Of a stretch of 64,000 nt of DNA, positions 17,712 through 27,658 are shown in pieces. The notes beneath the pieces are model-generated. The model was not told the DNA's origin and ran no database searches. It was given only the letters and a program-made list of their open reading frames with translations. A program made the translations under genes and the position numbers. Location: contig NZ_CP089095.1 in the NCBI RefSeq assembly GCF_021172145.1, positions 1,984,001-2,048,000 of the forward strand. Direction: 5' to 3'. This stretch comes from Flavobacterium cyclinae. GTDB lineage: Bacteria; Bacteroidota; Bacteroidia; Flavobacteriales; Flavobacteriaceae. Numbering within the stretch: the first letter of the stretch is position 1; the number at the start of each line of letters is the position of its first letter.

Positions 17712-17809
17712 TTTTTAAATTTATCAAATTTCTAAAATCTGTGTTTTAAAAAAAAGAACTTGAATTTTGAAATTGAATTTGCCCTTGAAATTGAAAAAAA
17801 ATTAAAGAA

Positions 17810-18373
17810 ATGAAAATAGCAGTTATAGACAATTACGATAGTTTTACATATAATTTGGTTCACTATTTAGAAGATTTGAACGCTGAAGTAACCGTTTTCA
17901 GAAACGACGAGTTTGAATTAAATGAATTGGAAAAATTTGATAAAATTCTACTTTCTCCAGGACCAGGAATACCTGATGAAGCGGGTTTACTAAAAGATGT
18001 GATAAAAAAATACGCTTCTTCAAAAAGTATTTTTGGTGTATGCCTTGGTTTGCAAGCAATTGGTGAAGTTTTCGGAGGAAAATTAACCAACTTAGAAAAA
18101 GTCTATCATGGTGTAGCTACAAAAGTTACTAAAAATGAAGATGATTTTATTTTTAATGATTTACCTAACGAATTCGAAGTTGGGCGTTACCATTCTTGGG
18201 TCGTTTCAAATGAAAACCTTCCAGAAGATTTAATCGTAACTTCTACTGATGAAAACGGTCAAATCATGTCGATGAAACACGCTCATTTTGATATTCGAGG
18301 TGTTCAATATCATCCAGAAAGCGTTTTAACGCCTTACGGAAAAAAAATCCTAGAGAATTGGCTTAGCCATTAA
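17810..18373 (+). CDS. trpG: Anthranilate synthase component II (glutamine amidotransferase)
   Basis: 187 residues, class I glutamine amidotransferase that hydrolyses glutamine and passes ammonia to TrpE. The nucleophile cysteine lies in GVCLGLQAIGE (near residue 80). The oxyanion segment SPGPGIPDEAG and the His-Glu pair in HPESVLTP are present. The N-terminus IDNYDSFTYNLVHY is canonical. In some bacteria the same subunit also serves PabB. Only the trp context is visible here. Confidence 0.95.
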   Translation: MKIAVIDNYDSFTYNLVHYLEDLNAEVTVFRNDEFELNELEKFDKILLSPGPGIPDEAGLLKDVIKKYASSKSIFGVCLGLQAIGEVFGGKLTNLEKVYHGVATKVTKNEDDFIFNDLPNEFEVGRYHSWVVSNENLPEDLIVTSTDENGQIMSMKHAHFDIRGVQYHPESVLTPYGKKILENWLSH

Positions 18374-18403
18374 TTAGCAACAACATACAGGCTAAATTTC
18401 TTG

Positions 18404-18428
18404 CTTCACTAAAACAAAATTAGTGAAG
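18404..18428 (+). other. Perfect hairpin in the trpG-trpD gap
   Basis: CTTCACTAA - AACAAAA - TTAGTGAAG: a 9-bp stem with a 7-base loop, 38 bases before the trpD start. No T-run follows, so it is not a classic terminator. It may stabilise or process the mRNA. It is unrelated in sequence to the neighbouring palindromic repeats. Confidence 0.6.
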
Positions 18429-18465
18429 TACAGCCCAACTTATGTCTAATTTTAAAATTAAAAAA

Positions 18466-19458
18466 ATGAAAAATATATTAAATCGTTTAATTCAACACGA
18501 AATCTTAACTAAAGAGGAAGCTAAAGATGTTTTGGTCAATATTTCTTCAGGAAGTTACAATCCGAGTCAAATTGCAGCATTTATGACGGTTTACATGATG
18601 CGAAGCATTACCATTGAAGAACTAGCTGGTTTACGTGAAGCTTTGTTGGAATTGTGTATTCCTGTTGATTTTTCCGCCTACAATACCATCGATTTGTGTG
18701 GAACGGGTGGAGATGGTAAAGACACGTTCAATATTTCCACTTTAGCTTCTTTCATCGTAGCTGGAGCAGGAATTAAAGTCGCGAAACATGGAAATTACGG
18801 TGTTTCTTCGATTTCAGGATCGAGCAATGTAATGGAAAAAATGGGCGTAAAATTCACAAATGATATTAGTTTTTTGACCAAGTCTATCGAAGAAACCAAT
18901 ATTGCCATTCTTCATGCTCCACTCTTCCACCCTGCTATGAAAAATGTTGGACCAATTCGAAAAGAACTTGGTGTAAAAACGTTTTTTAATATGTTGGGAC
19001 CAATGGTAAATCCTTCCTTTCCAAAAAATCAAATGGTGGGAGTTTTTAGTTTGGAATTAGCGCGAATGTATGCCTATTTATATCAAAACACTACTACCAA
19101 CTACTCCATTTTACACGGATTAAGTGGTTTTGACGAAGTTTCCTTAACCGATGAAGTAAAATTAATTTCTAATACATCCGAACAAATCTTAAAACCAACA
19201 GATTTTAAACTTCCCGAATGTAAATTAGAAACTATCAAAGGCGGAACAACTGTTGATGAATCAGCTAAAATTTTCTACGATGTCATTTCTGGAAAAGGAA
19301 CAACGGCTCAAAACAATGTTGTTTGCGCTAATGCAGCCATCGCCATTCAAACGGTTGAAAAATTAAATTATGATGAAGCTTTAGCCAAAGCGCAAGAAAG
19401 TTTAACCAGCGGAAAAGCATTGGAGAAATTGAAAAAATTAATCGCAATAAGTAACTAA
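18466..19458 (+). CDS. trpD: Anthranilate phosphoribosyltransferase
   Basis: Joins anthranilate to PRPP to give phosphoribosyl-anthranilate. About 330 residues from the ATG at 18466 (MKNILNRLIQHE...), which matches the usual N-terminus. An in-frame ATG at 18442 would add eight residues (MSNFKIKK) and cannot be fully excluded. The PRPP-binding GTGGDGKDTFNIST, the KHGNYGVSSISGSSN loop and the anthranilate-site RKELGVKTFFNMLGP are all present. It is followed by a 74-base gap that holds a palindromic repeat before trpC. Confidence 0.94.
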   Translation: MKNILNRLIQHEILTKEEAKDVLVNISSGSYNPSQIAAFMTVYMMRSITIEELAGLREALLELCIPVDFSAYNTIDLCGTGGDGKDTFNISTLASFIVAGAGIKVAKHGNYGVSSISGSSNVMEKMGVKFTNDISFLTKSIEETNIAILHAPLFHPAMKNVGPIRKELGVKTFFNMLGPMVNPSFPKNQMVGVFSLELARMYAYLYQNTTTNYSILHGLSGFDEVSLTDEVKLISNTSEQILKPTDFKLPECKLETIKGGTTVDESAKIFYDVISGKGTTAQNNVVCANAAIAIQTVEKLNYDEALAKAQESLTSGKALEKLKKLIAISN

Positions 19459-19462
19459 AATT

Positions 19463-19519
19463 TGTCAGTTCGAGCGCAATCGAGAACTTATGAACATCTC
19501 GACTGCGCTCGATGTGACA
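19463..19519. repeat. Palindromic intergenic repeat between trpD and trpC
   Basis: TGTCA...TGACA ends enclose two arms, TCGAGCGCAATCGAGA (19470-19485) and TCTCGACTGCGCTCGA (19497-19512), reverse complements at 15 of 16 positions. Each arm can also fold on itself with a two-base bulge, so either one long hairpin or a three-way junction is possible. The high GC contrasts with its surroundings. A related partial copy lies at 17689, and an element of the same design but different sequence lies at 51174. I infer a REP-like mobile repeat. Confidence 0.75.
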
Positions 19520-19532
19520 CAAAATAATAACT

Positions 19533-20318
19533 ATGAATATTTTAGATAAAATCATCACCGACAAAAAACGTGAAGTCGAACTAAAGAAAAGCATCATTCC
19601 CGTTTCGCAATTAGAAACTTCTGTTTTATTCAATTCTCGAACCTATTCAATGAGTAAGTTATTAAAAAACAGCTTTTCAGGAATTATTGCGGAGCATAAA
19701 CGTCGTTCACCATCGAAATCGGTTATCAATAATAATCATTCCGTTGAAGATGTGGTTTTAGGTTATCAAAATGCTGGAGTATGCGGAATTTCCGTTTTGA
19801 CGGATGCTAAATATTTTGGTGGAAGTTTAGATGATTTATTATTAGCGAAATCTTCGGTAAATGTTCCGTTGTTACGAAAAGAATTCATTGTTGACGAATA
19901 CCAAATTTTAGAAGCCAAAGCCCACGGAGCCGATGTAATCTTACTAATTGCAGCGGTTTTAACTCGAGAAAAAATAAAGCAACTTTCAGAATTTGCACAA
20001 AGTTTAGGTTTAGAAGTATTGTTAGAAGTTCACAATTTGGAAGAATTGGAAAAATCGATTATGCCAAGTTTGGATATGATTGGCGTGAACAATCGCAATT
20101 TAAAAACTTTTGAAGTGAGTTTAGATTACAGCAAAGAATTAGCTACTAAAATTCCAGACGAATTTGTAAAAGTATCTGAAAGTGGCATTAGTTCAATTGA
20201 GGCTGTAAATGAATTGCAACAATTTGGCTATCAAGGCTTTTTAACGGGAGAACATTTCATGAAAACCGAAAATCCTGGTTTGGAAGCTAAACGATTCATT
20301 CAAAAACTAATGTCATGA
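19533..20318 (+). CDS. trpC: Indole-3-glycerol phosphate synthase
   Basis: Closes the ring of carboxyphenylamino-deoxyribulose phosphate to indole-3-glycerol phosphate. 261-residue TIM barrel. The N-terminal LDKIITDKKREV helix is typical. The catalytic-site lysine and phosphate-loop residues lie in IIAEHKRRSPSK, KEFIVDEYQI and GVNNRNLKTFEV, with a VSESGISS phosphate-binding motif late in the chain. The last four bases overlap the trpF start (ATGA). Confidence 0.95.
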   Translation: MNILDKIITDKKREVELKKSIIPVSQLETSVLFNSRTYSMSKLLKNSFSGIIAEHKRRSPSKSVINNNHSVEDVVLGYQNAGVCGISVLTDAKYFGGSLDDLLLAKSSVNVPLLRKEFIVDEYQILEAKAHGADVILLIAAVLTREKIKQLSEFAQSLGLEVLLEVHNLEELEKSIMPSLDMIGVNNRNLKTFEVSLDYSKELATKIPDEFVKVSESGISSIEAVNELQQFGYQGFLTGEHFMKTENPGLEAKRFIQKLMS

Positions 20319-20950
20319 AAAATATAAAACTAAAAATTTGTGGCATGAAAGATTCAGAAAACATCATGGAAATTTCTGCTTTACAACCTGATTATCTTGG
20401 TTTTATCTTTTGGGAAAAATCAAAACGAAATATGACTTTAGATGTTATTCCTGAACTTCTTGAAACTACAAAAAGAGTTGGGGTTTTTGTGAATGCGTCC
20501 ATACAAGAAATTGCTTCGAAAATTAATCAATACCAATTAGACATCATTCAATTACATGGAAATGAGTCGGTTATTTTTTGTAAAAACGTAAAAAAACTCG
20601 GTGTTGAAGTCATCAAAGTTTTTTCTATGGATTCGAATTTCAATTTTTCTGTGGTTAAAGATTATGTATTAGCTGTCGATTATTTTCTTTTTGATACCAA
20701 AGGAAAATTACCGGGAGGAAATGGCATTACTTTCGATTGGAATGTCTTGGAAAACTATCACTTTAATGTTCCGTATTTTTTAAGTGGTGGAATTGGAACA
20801 ACAGAAATTGACGGATTAAAAGAATTTCTAAAATCACCCGGTGCAAAAAAATGCTACGCAATTGATGTTAACAGTCGTTTTGAGAAAAAACCTGGAATCA
20901 AAAATAAAATCAAATTACAAAAATTTAAAAAATTGCTATATGAAATATAA
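20315..20950 (+). CDS. trpF: Phosphoribosylanthranilate isomerase
   Basis: Amadori rearrangement of phosphoribosyl-anthranilate, acting just before TrpC in the pathway. 211-residue TIM barrel. The general-base cysteine is in KLKICGMKD (about residue 8), and the general-acid aspartate lies in LFDTKG (near residue 128). The phosphate-binding FLSGGIG segment is present. It overlaps trpC by 4 bases and trpB by 11 bases, so all three are translationally coupled. Confidence 0.94.
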   Translation: MKNIKLKICGMKDSENIMEISALQPDYLGFIFWEKSKRNMTLDVIPELLETTKRVGVFVNASIQEIASKINQYQLDIIQLHGNESVIFCKNVKKLGVEVIKVFSMDSNFNFSVVKDYVLAVDYFLFDTKGKLPGGNGITFDWNVLENYHFNVPYFLSGGIGTTEIDGLKEFLKSPGAKKCYAIDVNSRFEKKPGIKNKIKLQKFKKLLYEI

Positions 20951-22130
20951 TGTTGATGAAAACGGATTTTACGGAAAATTTGGAGGTGCTTTTATTCCAG
21001 AAATGTTGTATCCCAATGTTGAAGAATTAAAAGTAAACTATCTTAAAATAATGACTGAACCTTCTTTCCAAGAAGAGTTTAACGACTTATTACAACAATT
21101 TGTAGGTCGCCCAACGCCTCTGTATTTTGCCAAACGCTTATCCGAAAAATACAATACCAAAATCTACTTGAAGCGAGAAGATTTATGTCACACTGGAGCA
21201 CACAAAATCAACAACACCATCGGTCAAATTTTAGTTGCCAAGCGTTTAGGAAAAACCAGAATTATTGCAGAAACTGGCGCAGGACAACACGGCGTGGCAA
21301 CGGCAACGGTTTGTGCTCTAATGGGATTAGAATGTATTGTGTATATGGGTGAAGTTGATATTAAACGTCAGGCTCCAAATGTAGCTCGCATGAAAATGTT
21401 AGGCGCAGAAGTTCGTGCTGCAACTTCGGGGTCAAAAACTTTAAAAGATGCTACAAACGAAGCCATTCGCGATTGGATTAATAACCCAATTGATACGTTT
21501 TATATTATAGGTTCTGTGGTTGGACCTCATCCTTATCCTGATATGGTGGCACGCTTTCAAAGTGTTATTTCCAAAGAAATTAAATCCCAACTTTTAAAAC
21601 AAGAAGGCAGAGAAAATCCAGATTACGTAATTGCTTGTGTGGGTGGCGGAAGTAATGCTGCTGGTGCTTTTTACGAATTTTTAGATGAAGAATCAGTTAA
21701 ATTAATTGCTGTGGAAGCTGCAGGACATGGCGTTGATTCAGGTGAAAGTGCTGCGACATCTGTTTTAGGAAAAATTGGAATTATTCACGGAAGTAAAACC
21801 TTATTAATGCAAACAGAAGACGGACAAATTACCGAACCTTATTCAATTTCAGCAGGTTTAGATTATCCTGGAGTTGGACCACTTCATGCTCATTTACACG
21901 ATACTAAAAGAGCAGAATTCATTGCAATAACAGATTCCGAAGCCATGCAAGCTGGATTAGAAGTATCAAAAACAGAAGGCATTATTCCAGCCATTGAAAC
22001 GGCACATGCTTTTTCAGTTTTGGATAAAAAACAATTCCAACCTAATGATATTGTTGTAATCAACTTATCAGGAAGAGGCGACAAAGATTTAAATACTTAT
22101 ATTGATTATTTTAATTTAAGTGATAAGTAA
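20940..22130 (+). CDS. trpB: Tryptophan synthase beta chain
   Basis: PLP enzyme that condenses indole with serine. 396 residues from the ATG at 20940 ([16 protein letters not shown]), which overlaps the trpF stop. A longer in-frame reading back into trpF lacks support. The PLP lysine is in HTGAHKINN, the substrate loop in [10 protein letters not shown], and the phosphate cup in GGGSNAAG. The C-terminal NLSGRGDKD is canonical. The length is typical of TrpB1-type chains that pair with TrpA. Confidence 0.97.
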   Translation: MKYNVDENGFYGKFGGAFIPEMLYPNVEELKVNYLKIMTEPSFQEEFNDLLQQFVGRPTPLYFAKRLSEKYNTKIYLKREDLCHTGAHKINNTIGQILVAKRLGKTRIIAETGAGQHGVATATVCALMGLECIVYMGEVDIKRQAPNVARMKMLGAEVRAATSGSKTLKDATNEAIRDWINNPIDTFYIIGSVVGPHPYPDMVARFQSVISKEIKSQLLKQEGRENPDYVIACVGGGSNAAGAFYEFLDEESVKLIAVEAAGHGVDSGESAATSVLGKIGIIHGSKTLLMQTEDGQITEPYSISAGLDYPGVGPLHAHLHDTKRAEFIAITDSEAMQAGLEVSKTEGIIPAIETAHAFSVLDKKQFQPNDIVVINLSGRGDKDLNTYIDYFNLSDK

Positions 22131-22163
22131 TTAGTGAATAGTGATTAGCTAAAAACAAAAAAC

Positions 22164-22925
22164 ATGAACAGAATCAACCAAAAATTACAAGAAGATAAAA
22201 AACTGCTTTCTATCTATTTTACAGCAGGATTTCCAAAATTAAACGATACGGTTACCATTATCCAAGAATTGGAGAAAAACGGTGTTGATATGATTGAAAT
22301 TGGGTTACCATTTTCAGATCCGTTAGCCGATGGACCAACCATTCAAGAAAGTTCGACAATTGCAATTGAAAATGGAATGACGACTTCGCTTCTATTTGAG
22401 CAATTAAAAAACATTAGAAAATCGGTTCAAATTCCTTTAATTATAATGGGTTATTTCAATCCGATGATGCAATTTGGAATGGAAAAGTTCTGTCAAAAAT
22501 GCGCTGAAGTTGGGATTGATGGCTTAATTATTCCTGATTTACCACTATTCGTTTACGAAACCGAATACAAGTCGATTTTCGAAAAATACCATTTGAAAAA
22601 CATCTTTTTAATTTCGCCACAAACATCAAACGAACGTATAAAACAAATTGATACAATTTCGGATAGTTTTATTTATATGGTTAGCTCGGCTGCGGTTACT
22701 GGAAGCCAATCTGGTTTTGGTTCAGAGCAAATGGATTATTTCAAAAGAATTTCCGAATTAAAACTAAAAAATCAGCAAATAGTTGGATTTGGAATTAAAG
22801 ACAAAACCACCTTCAATCAAGCAACTGAATTTCAAAAAGGCGCAATCATTGGCAGTGCTTTTATATCGTTTTTAAAATATAATCCAATTTCCAACATCCA
22901 AGAATTTATCAATAAAATATGGTAA
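22164..22925 (+). CDS. trpA: Tryptophan synthase alpha chain
   Basis: Cleaves indole-3-glycerol phosphate to indole, which is channelled to TrpB. 253-residue TIM barrel. The catalytic glutamate is in MIEIGLPFSDPLADGP, and the catalytic aspartate lies in the GLIIPDLP strand. The N-terminal YFTAGFP is canonical. It is the last gene of the trp unit, 33 bases after trpB with no terminator between. An AT-rich inverted repeat follows the stop, but no convincing terminator does, so some transcript may run into the next pair. Confidence 0.95.
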   Translation: MNRINQKLQEDKKLLSIYFTAGFPKLNDTVTIIQELEKNGVDMIEIGLPFSDPLADGPTIQESSTIAIENGMTTSLLFEQLKNIRKSVQIPLIIMGYFNPMMQFGMEKFCQKCAEVGIDGLIIPDLPLFVYETEYKSIFEKYHLKNIFLISPQTSNERIKQIDTISDSFIYMVSSAAVTGSQSGFGSEQMDYFKRISELKLKNQQIVGFGIKDKTTFNQATEFQKGAIIGSAFISFLKYNPISNIQEFINKIW

Positions 22926-23009
22926 TTTTAAAGTTAGTTAGCAGTATTTTTTTTAAAATTGTAACTTTTTGTAAAACTAATCGTATAATTAGAAAACAAA
23001 CTGATAACT

Positions 23010-23567
23010 ATGAATTTTTTAGAACATTATGAGCCTTTACTCAAGGCTTTTTGGTACATTGCTTTACCGGTAAGTATTTTTTTTCTATTACAAACTATTT
23101 CAACTTTTATTGGATTTAGTGGTTCTGAAACCGATGCCGATACAGATGGCGGTGATGGTGATATGCCTTTCGAAATATTTACTCTTAGAAACTTAATCAA
23201 CTTTTTATTAGGTTTTAGCTGGACTGGAATTTCACTTTATGATTCTATTGAAAACAAAACGATTTTAATTGGTATTTCATTACTAGTTGGAATTCTATTT
23301 GTTGGTGTTTTCTTTTTAATTATCAAACAAATAGTAAAACTTTCAGAAGATAATAGTTTCAAAATTGAAAATACTATCAATAAAACGGGTGAAGTATATT
23401 TGACCATTCCTGAATCTAAATCTGGTAAAGGTAAAATCCAAATAAGTGTAAATGGTTCATTTCATGAATTGGATGCTATTACTAATTCATCTGAAAAACT
23501 TTCTTCTGGAATTGCTGTAAAAGTAGTTGCAGTAGAGTACAACTTAGTTATCGTAGAAAAAATCTAA
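23010..23567 (+). CDS. NfeD-like membrane protein
   Basis: 185 residues. About three hydrophobic segments (roughly 13-35, 58-80 and 83-108) with an acidic loop (ETDADTDGGDGD) after the first. A short C-terminal OB-fold-like beta domain follows (about 120-185, KTGEVYLTIPES...GKIQISVNG), as in NfeD1b/YuaF proteins. NfeD proteins of this type are nearly always encoded next to a flotillin/SPFH protein, and one lies 12 bases downstream here. The pair is thought to organise membrane microdomains. The biochemical role is not established. Confidence 0.85.
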   Translation: MNFLEHYEPLLKAFWYIALPVSIFFLLQTISTFIGFSGSETDADTDGGDGDMPFEIFTLRNLINFLLGFSWTGISLYDSIENKTILIGISLLVGILFVGVFFLIIKQIVKLSEDNSFKIENTINKTGEVYLTIPESKSGKGKIQISVNGSFHELDAITNSSEKLSSGIAVKVVAVEYNLVIVEKI

Positions 23568-23579
23568 TCCTTTATTTAT

Positions 23580-25100
23580 ATGAACATTTTACCTATTATT
23601 ATTGTACTAGCTTTCGTAGTATTTGTTACTATCGTAACTTTAATCTCGCGTTACAAAAGATGTCCTTCAGACAAAATTTTAGTAATTTATGGAAAAACTG
23701 GTGGCACATCTGCAAAATGTGTTCATGGTGGTGGTGCCTTTATTTGGCCTGTAATTCAGGATTTTCAATATTTAGATTTAAAACCCATTTCTATTGAAGC
23801 GAATTTAACCAATGCGCTTTCAAGACAAAACATTCGTGTTGACGTTCCTTGTCGTTTTACAATTGCAATTTCTACTGAAACAGACAGCATGAATACAGCA
23901 GCTGAGCGTTTGTTAGGTTTACATCCGGAACAAATTCAAGAGTTGGCAAAAGATATCTTATTTGGTCAATTACGTTTGGTAATCGCAACGATGACGATTG
24001 AAGAAATTAACTCGGATAGAGATAAATTTTTAGATAACATTTCTAAAAACGTAGATTCTGAATTAAAGAAAATCGGATTAAAATTAATCAACGTTAACGT
24101 TACCGATATCAAAGATGAATCGGGTTATATTGAAGCTTTAGGAAAAGAAGCGGCTGCAAAAGCAATTAACGAAGCTAAAATTTCAGTTGCTGAGCAAGAG
24201 AAAATCGGGGAAACTGGAAAAGCAGTTGCTGATCGTGAAAAAGACGTTCAAATTGCAGAAACGCACAGAGATCGTGATGTTAAAATCGCAGTAACAAACA
24301 AAGACAGAGAAGTAAGTATTGCTGCAGCTTTTAGAGATGAAAGTATTGGTAAAGCAGAAGCGCAAAGAGATACTCGTGTAGCAACTTCTGAAGCAAACGC
24401 GATTGCGATTAAGGGAGAAAATGAGGCGAAAATTGCCATTGCTCAATCAGAAGCAGCAAGACGTGAAAAAGAAGCAGAAGCATTACGTATTGCGTTAGCT
24501 TCTGAAAAAGTACAACAAGCAAAAGCATTAGAAGAAGCATATCAAGCGGAACAAAAAGCGGAAGCTGCTCGTGCTGAAAGAGAACGTTCTACTCAAAATG
24601 CTAACATTGTAATTCCAGCTGAAATTGCAAAACAAAAAGCAGTTATTGACGCACAAGCAGAAGCAGAGAGAATTAGAGTGCAAGCAAAAGGAGAAGCTGA
24701 TGCGATTTTTGCAAAAATGGAAGCGGAAGCAAAAGGTTTGTATGAAATCTTAACAAAACAAGCAGAAGGTTATCGTGAAGTTGTAGGCGCAGCTGGTGGT
24801 GATCCAACAAAAGCATTCCAATTATTGTTGATTGAAAAATTACCTGAATTGGTTAAAACACAAGTTGAAGCTGTTAAGAATATCAAGATTGATAAAATCA
24901 CGGTTTGGGATTCAGGAAATAATACAGATGGTAATGGTTCTACAGCAAATTTTGTGTCAGGAATGATGAAAACTGTTCCTCCTTTAAACGATCTATTTAA
25001 TATGGCTGGTTTAAATTTACCAACGTATTTAAAAGGAGAAGATGTTCCTAAAGATGTTTCTAATTCTAACGATATTACTCCAACAGAAGAAGTAAAATAA
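23580..25100 (+). CDS. Flotillin-like SPFH-domain protein
   Basis: 506 residues. N-terminal membrane anchor (about 3-24), SPFH/band 7 domain (about 30-200), then a long Ala/Glu/Lys-rich coiled coil (about 190-390) with many EAE/AEAER repeats, then a short C-terminal region. This is the flotillin (YuaG/FloT) layout. Such proteins oligomerise at the inner membrane and affect fluidity and assembly of membrane complexes. It is cotranscribed with the NfeD-like gene and ends in a strong hairpin. Confidence 0.9.
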   Translation: MNILPIIIVLAFVVFVTIVTLISRYKRCPSDKILVIYGKTGGTSAKCVHGGGAFIWPVIQDFQYLDLKPISIEANLTNALSRQNIRVDVPCRFTIAISTETDSMNTAAERLLGLHPEQIQELAKDILFGQLRLVIATMTIEEINSDRDKFLDNISKNVDSELKKIGLKLINVNVTDIKDESGYIEALGKEAAAKAINEAKISVAEQEKIGETGKAVADREKDVQIAETHRDRDVKIAVTNKDREVSIAAAFRDESIGKAEAQRDTRVATSEANAIAIKGENEAKIAIAQSEAARREKEAEALRIALASEKVQQAKALEEAYQAEQKAEAARAERERSTQNANIVIPAEIAKQKAVIDAQAEAERIRVQAKGEADAIFAKMEAEAKGLYEILTKQAEGYREVVGAAGGDPTKAFQLLLIEKLPELVKTQVEAVKNIKIDKITVWDSGNNTDGNGSTANFVSGMMKTVPPLNDLFNMAGLNLPTYLKGEDVPKDVSNSNDITPTEEVK

Positions 25101-25121
25101 TCGTTTAAAATTATAATTTAG

Positions 25122-25158
25122 AAATCCCAAATTCCAGTTTAATGGATTTGGGATTTTT
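25122..25158 (+). terminator. Terminator after the flotillin gene
   Basis: AAATCCCAAAT...ATTTGGGATTT stem with an inner TCCA/TGGA pairing, followed by TTTT. Confidence 0.85.
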
Positions 25159-25205
25159 TATTGTTAAAAATCGGTAATAAAAAATCATTTTTAGCTACTA
25201 ACTAT

Positions 25206-25213
25206 TATATTTG
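25206..25213 (+). promoter_or_regulatory. -7 box for the M28 lipoprotein gene
   Basis: TATATTTG, a full match to TAnnTTTG, 30 bases upstream of the ATG. No TTG at the expected -33 position. Confidence 0.5.
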
Positions 25214-25243
25214 TTAAAACTATTAATTTAAACGAACTAAACT

Positions 25244-26269
25244 ATGAAGAAAATATTTTTTTCAGGTGCTATCCTAACCCTTCTATTAGCGAGTTGTTCT
25301 TCTACTCAAACCGCCAAAAAAAAGGAAGCTGAAGCAGGAACTTATATTACTACAATTACTGCTCCCGAACTAAGCAAGCACTTATATATTGTAGCTGGTG
25401 ATGAAATGCAAGGTAGAAACACTGGAGAACCTGGACAAAAAAAGGCAGGTGAGTATTTGATTAATGAATACAAAAAAATGGGAATTAGCTTTCCTCCTGG
25501 CGCTACAGATTTCTATCAAAAAGTACCTTCTGAATTTATGAAAAGAGGTTTTGCTCCTAAATTGAATGATTCAGAAAACATTTGGGCTTTTATCAAAGGT
25601 TCGGAAAAACCAGATGAAATTTTAGTGATTTCTGCTCACTATGACCATGTGGGAATGAAAAATGGTGAAATCTATAATGGTGCTGATGATGATGGTTCTG
25701 GAACTGTTGCTTTGCTAGAAATTGCTCAAGCATTTAAAGAAGCTCAGAAAAAAGGACATGGACCTAAACGCTCTATCTTGTTTTTACACGTAACAGGTGA
25801 AGAACATGGATTACATGGTTCAAGATATTATTCTGAGAATCCTTTATTCCCATTGGCAAACACAATTGCTGATATTAATATTGATATGATTGGAAGAAGA
25901 GATACACTCCATCCAAACACAAATAATTACATTTATGTTATTGGTTCAGACAGATTAAGTAGTGAATTACATGATATTAATGAAGCTGTAAACACTAAAT
26001 ATACCCAATTAGAATTGGATTACAAATACAATGATAGAAAAGATCCGGAAAGAATATATTTCCGTTCAGACCACTATAACTTTGCAAAAAAAGGAATTCC
26101 TTCAATTTTTTTCTTTAACGGAATACATGCAGATTATCACTTACCAAGTGATACTCCAGACAAAATTGAATACGATGCCTTAGCAAAACGAGCTCAATTA
26201 GCTTTTGCTTTAGCGTGGGAATTAGCCAATCGTCCTGAACGAATTAAAGTAGATAGAGACGGAAAATAA
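25244..26269 (+). CDS. M28-family peptidase, lipoprotein
   Basis: 341 residues. Lipoprotein signal with lipobox LLASC (Cys18). The M28 di-zinc site is intact: AHYDH (His132, Asp134), GADDDGSG (bridging Asp near 149), GEEHG (Glu186/187), DMIG (Asp214) and YHLPSDT (His299). It is probably an aminopeptidase anchored in the outer or inner membrane and facing the periplasm or surface, where it trims peptides. It is monocistronic, with its own -7 box and a terminator shared with glyA. Confidence 0.92.
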   Translation: MKKIFFSGAILTLLLASCSSTQTAKKKEAEAGTYITTITAPELSKHLYIVAGDEMQGRNTGEPGQKKAGEYLINEYKKMGISFPPGATDFYQKVPSEFMKRGFAPKLNDSENIWAFIKGSEKPDEILVISAHYDHVGMKNGEIYNGADDDGSGTVALLEIAQAFKEAQKKGHGPKRSILFLHVTGEEHGLHGSRYYSENPLFPLANTIADINIDMIGRRDTLHPNTNNYIYVIGSDRLSSELHDINEAVNTKYTQLELDYKYNDRKDPERIYFRSDHYNFAKKGIPSIFFFNGIHADYHLPSDTPDKIEYDALAKRAQLAFALAWELANRPERIKVDRDGK

Positions 26270-26307
26270 TTACGAATAAGAAAATTACGAATTTAGAAGT
26301 CAAAATA

Positions 26308-26336
26308 AAAAATCCGAGCAATGCTCGGATTTTTTA
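26308..26336. terminator. Bidirectional terminator between the M28 gene and glyA
   Basis: AAAATCCGAGC - AAT - GCTCGGATTTT with A and T tracts at the two ends, between convergent genes. Confidence 0.9.
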
Positions 26337-26356
26337 TTTAATATTTAATCTTTCAA

Positions 26357-27631
26357 TTAAAAAACAAACATTGCTCTTTCGCTCATTAATTCATTAACTT
26401 CTTCAGCAACTTGTTCTAAAACTGCTTCATCGGTATGATTCATTAATACTTTATCGATTAAAGCTACCACTGTTTCCATATCTTCTTCAACTAAACCACG
26501 AGTTGTAATTGCAGGAGTTCCCACACGAATACCAGAAGTTACAAATGGTGATTTATCATCAAATGGCACCATGTTTTTATTTACTGTAATTTCTGCTTTT
26601 ACTAATGCATTTTCAGCATCTTTACCAGAAATTCCTTTGTTTCTTAAATCAATCAACATCATGTGGTTATCTGTACCACCCGAAATTAATTTATAACCTC
26701 TTTTATTGAAAGCTTCTGCCATTGCTTGTGCATTTTTCTTCACTTGCATTGCATAACGGAAAAACTCATCTGTTAATGCTTCACCAAAAGCAACTGCTTT
26801 AGCAGCAATAATATGCATTAAAGGTCCACCTTGATTTCCAGGAAAAACCGACATATCTAAAACGTGAGACATCATTCTGATTTCTCCTTTTGGAGTGGTT
26901 AATCCCCATGGATTTTCAAAATCTTTCCCCATCATAATCATTCCTCCTCTTGGACCTCTTAATGTTTTATGAGTCGTTGTAGTTACAATATGACAATGTG
27001 GAATTGGATCATTTAATAAACCTTTTGCAATTAACCCAGATGGATGTGAAATATCGGCTAATAATAAAGCACCAACGCTATCTGCAATCTCTCTAAATCG
27101 TTTAAAATCCATGTCACGAGAATAAGCTGAAGCTCCAGCAATAATCATTTTTGGTTTTTCTCTTAAAGCAATTTCTTGAATTTTATCATAATTCAATACT
27201 CCTGTCTCTTCTTCTACTCCATAAAATACAGGACGATATAATTTTCCTGAGAAATTAACTGGAGAACCATGAGTTAAGTGCCCACCATGAGATAAATCAA
27301 ATCCTAAAATGGTATCACCTGGTTGCAAACAAGCTGCAAAAACCGCAGTATTTGCTTGAGAACCTGAGTGAGGTTGCACGTTTACATACTCAGCACCAAA
27401 CAAAGCTTTGGCTCTGTCAATTGCTATTTGTTCTACAATATCTACCACTTCACATCCTCCGTAATATCTTTTACCAGGATACCCTTCGGCATATTTGTTA
27501 GTTAAACATGAACCTGCAGCTTCCATTACTTGGTCGCTTACAAAGTTTTCAGAAGCAATTAATTCAATTCCGTGAATTTGTCTATCTTGTTCATCAAGAA
27601 TTAGGTCAAAAATTTGTTCGTCGCGTTGCAT
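26357..27631 (-). CDS. glyA: Serine hydroxymethyltransferase
   Basis: Interconverts serine and glycine with tetrahydrofolate and is the main source of one-carbon units. 424-residue fold-type I PLP enzyme. The PLP lysine is in [14 protein letters not shown], with ENFVS near the N-terminus, [13 protein letters not shown] for substrate binding, and [10 protein letters not shown]. It is monocistronic and divergent from the fumarylacetoacetase gene. Confidence 0.97.
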   Translation of the reverse strand: MQRDEQIFDLILDEQDRQIHGIELIASENFVSDQVMEAAGSCLTNKYAEGYPGKRYYGGCEVVDIVEQIAIDRAKALFGAEYVNVQPHSGSQANTAVFAACLQPGDTILGFDLSHGGHLTHGSPVNFSGKLYRPVFYGVEEETGVLNYDKIQEIALREKPKMIIAGASAYSRDMDFKRFREIADSVGALLLADISHPSGLIAKGLLNDPIPHCHIVTTTTHKTLRGPRGGMIMMGKDFENPWGLTTPKGEIRMMSHVLDMSVFPGNQGGPLMHIIAAKAVAFGEALTDEFFRYAMQVKKNAQAMAEAFNKRGYKLISGGTDNHMMLIDLRNKGISGKDAENALVKAEITVNKNMVPFDDKSPFVTSGIRVGTPAITTRGLVEEDMETVVALIDKVLMNHTDEAVLEQVAEEVNELMSERAMFVF

Positions 27632-27658
27632 TGCAATAAATATTCGTTAAAATTAGGT

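Noticed and set aside
20841..20939. N-terminal extension of trpB by 33 residues
   Set aside because: It lies wholly inside trpF in another frame. TrpB proteins begin at about [16 protein letters not shown].
24183..24446. Minus-strand open frames over the flotillin gene
   Set aside because: They are shadows of the coiled-coil codons and have no start context or recognisable domain.
23580..25100. Long repetitive Ala/Glu/Lys region as a possible low-complexity or tandem-repeat element
   Set aside because: It is the coiled-coil domain of a flotillin with intact frame. No DNA-level repeat unit is evident.
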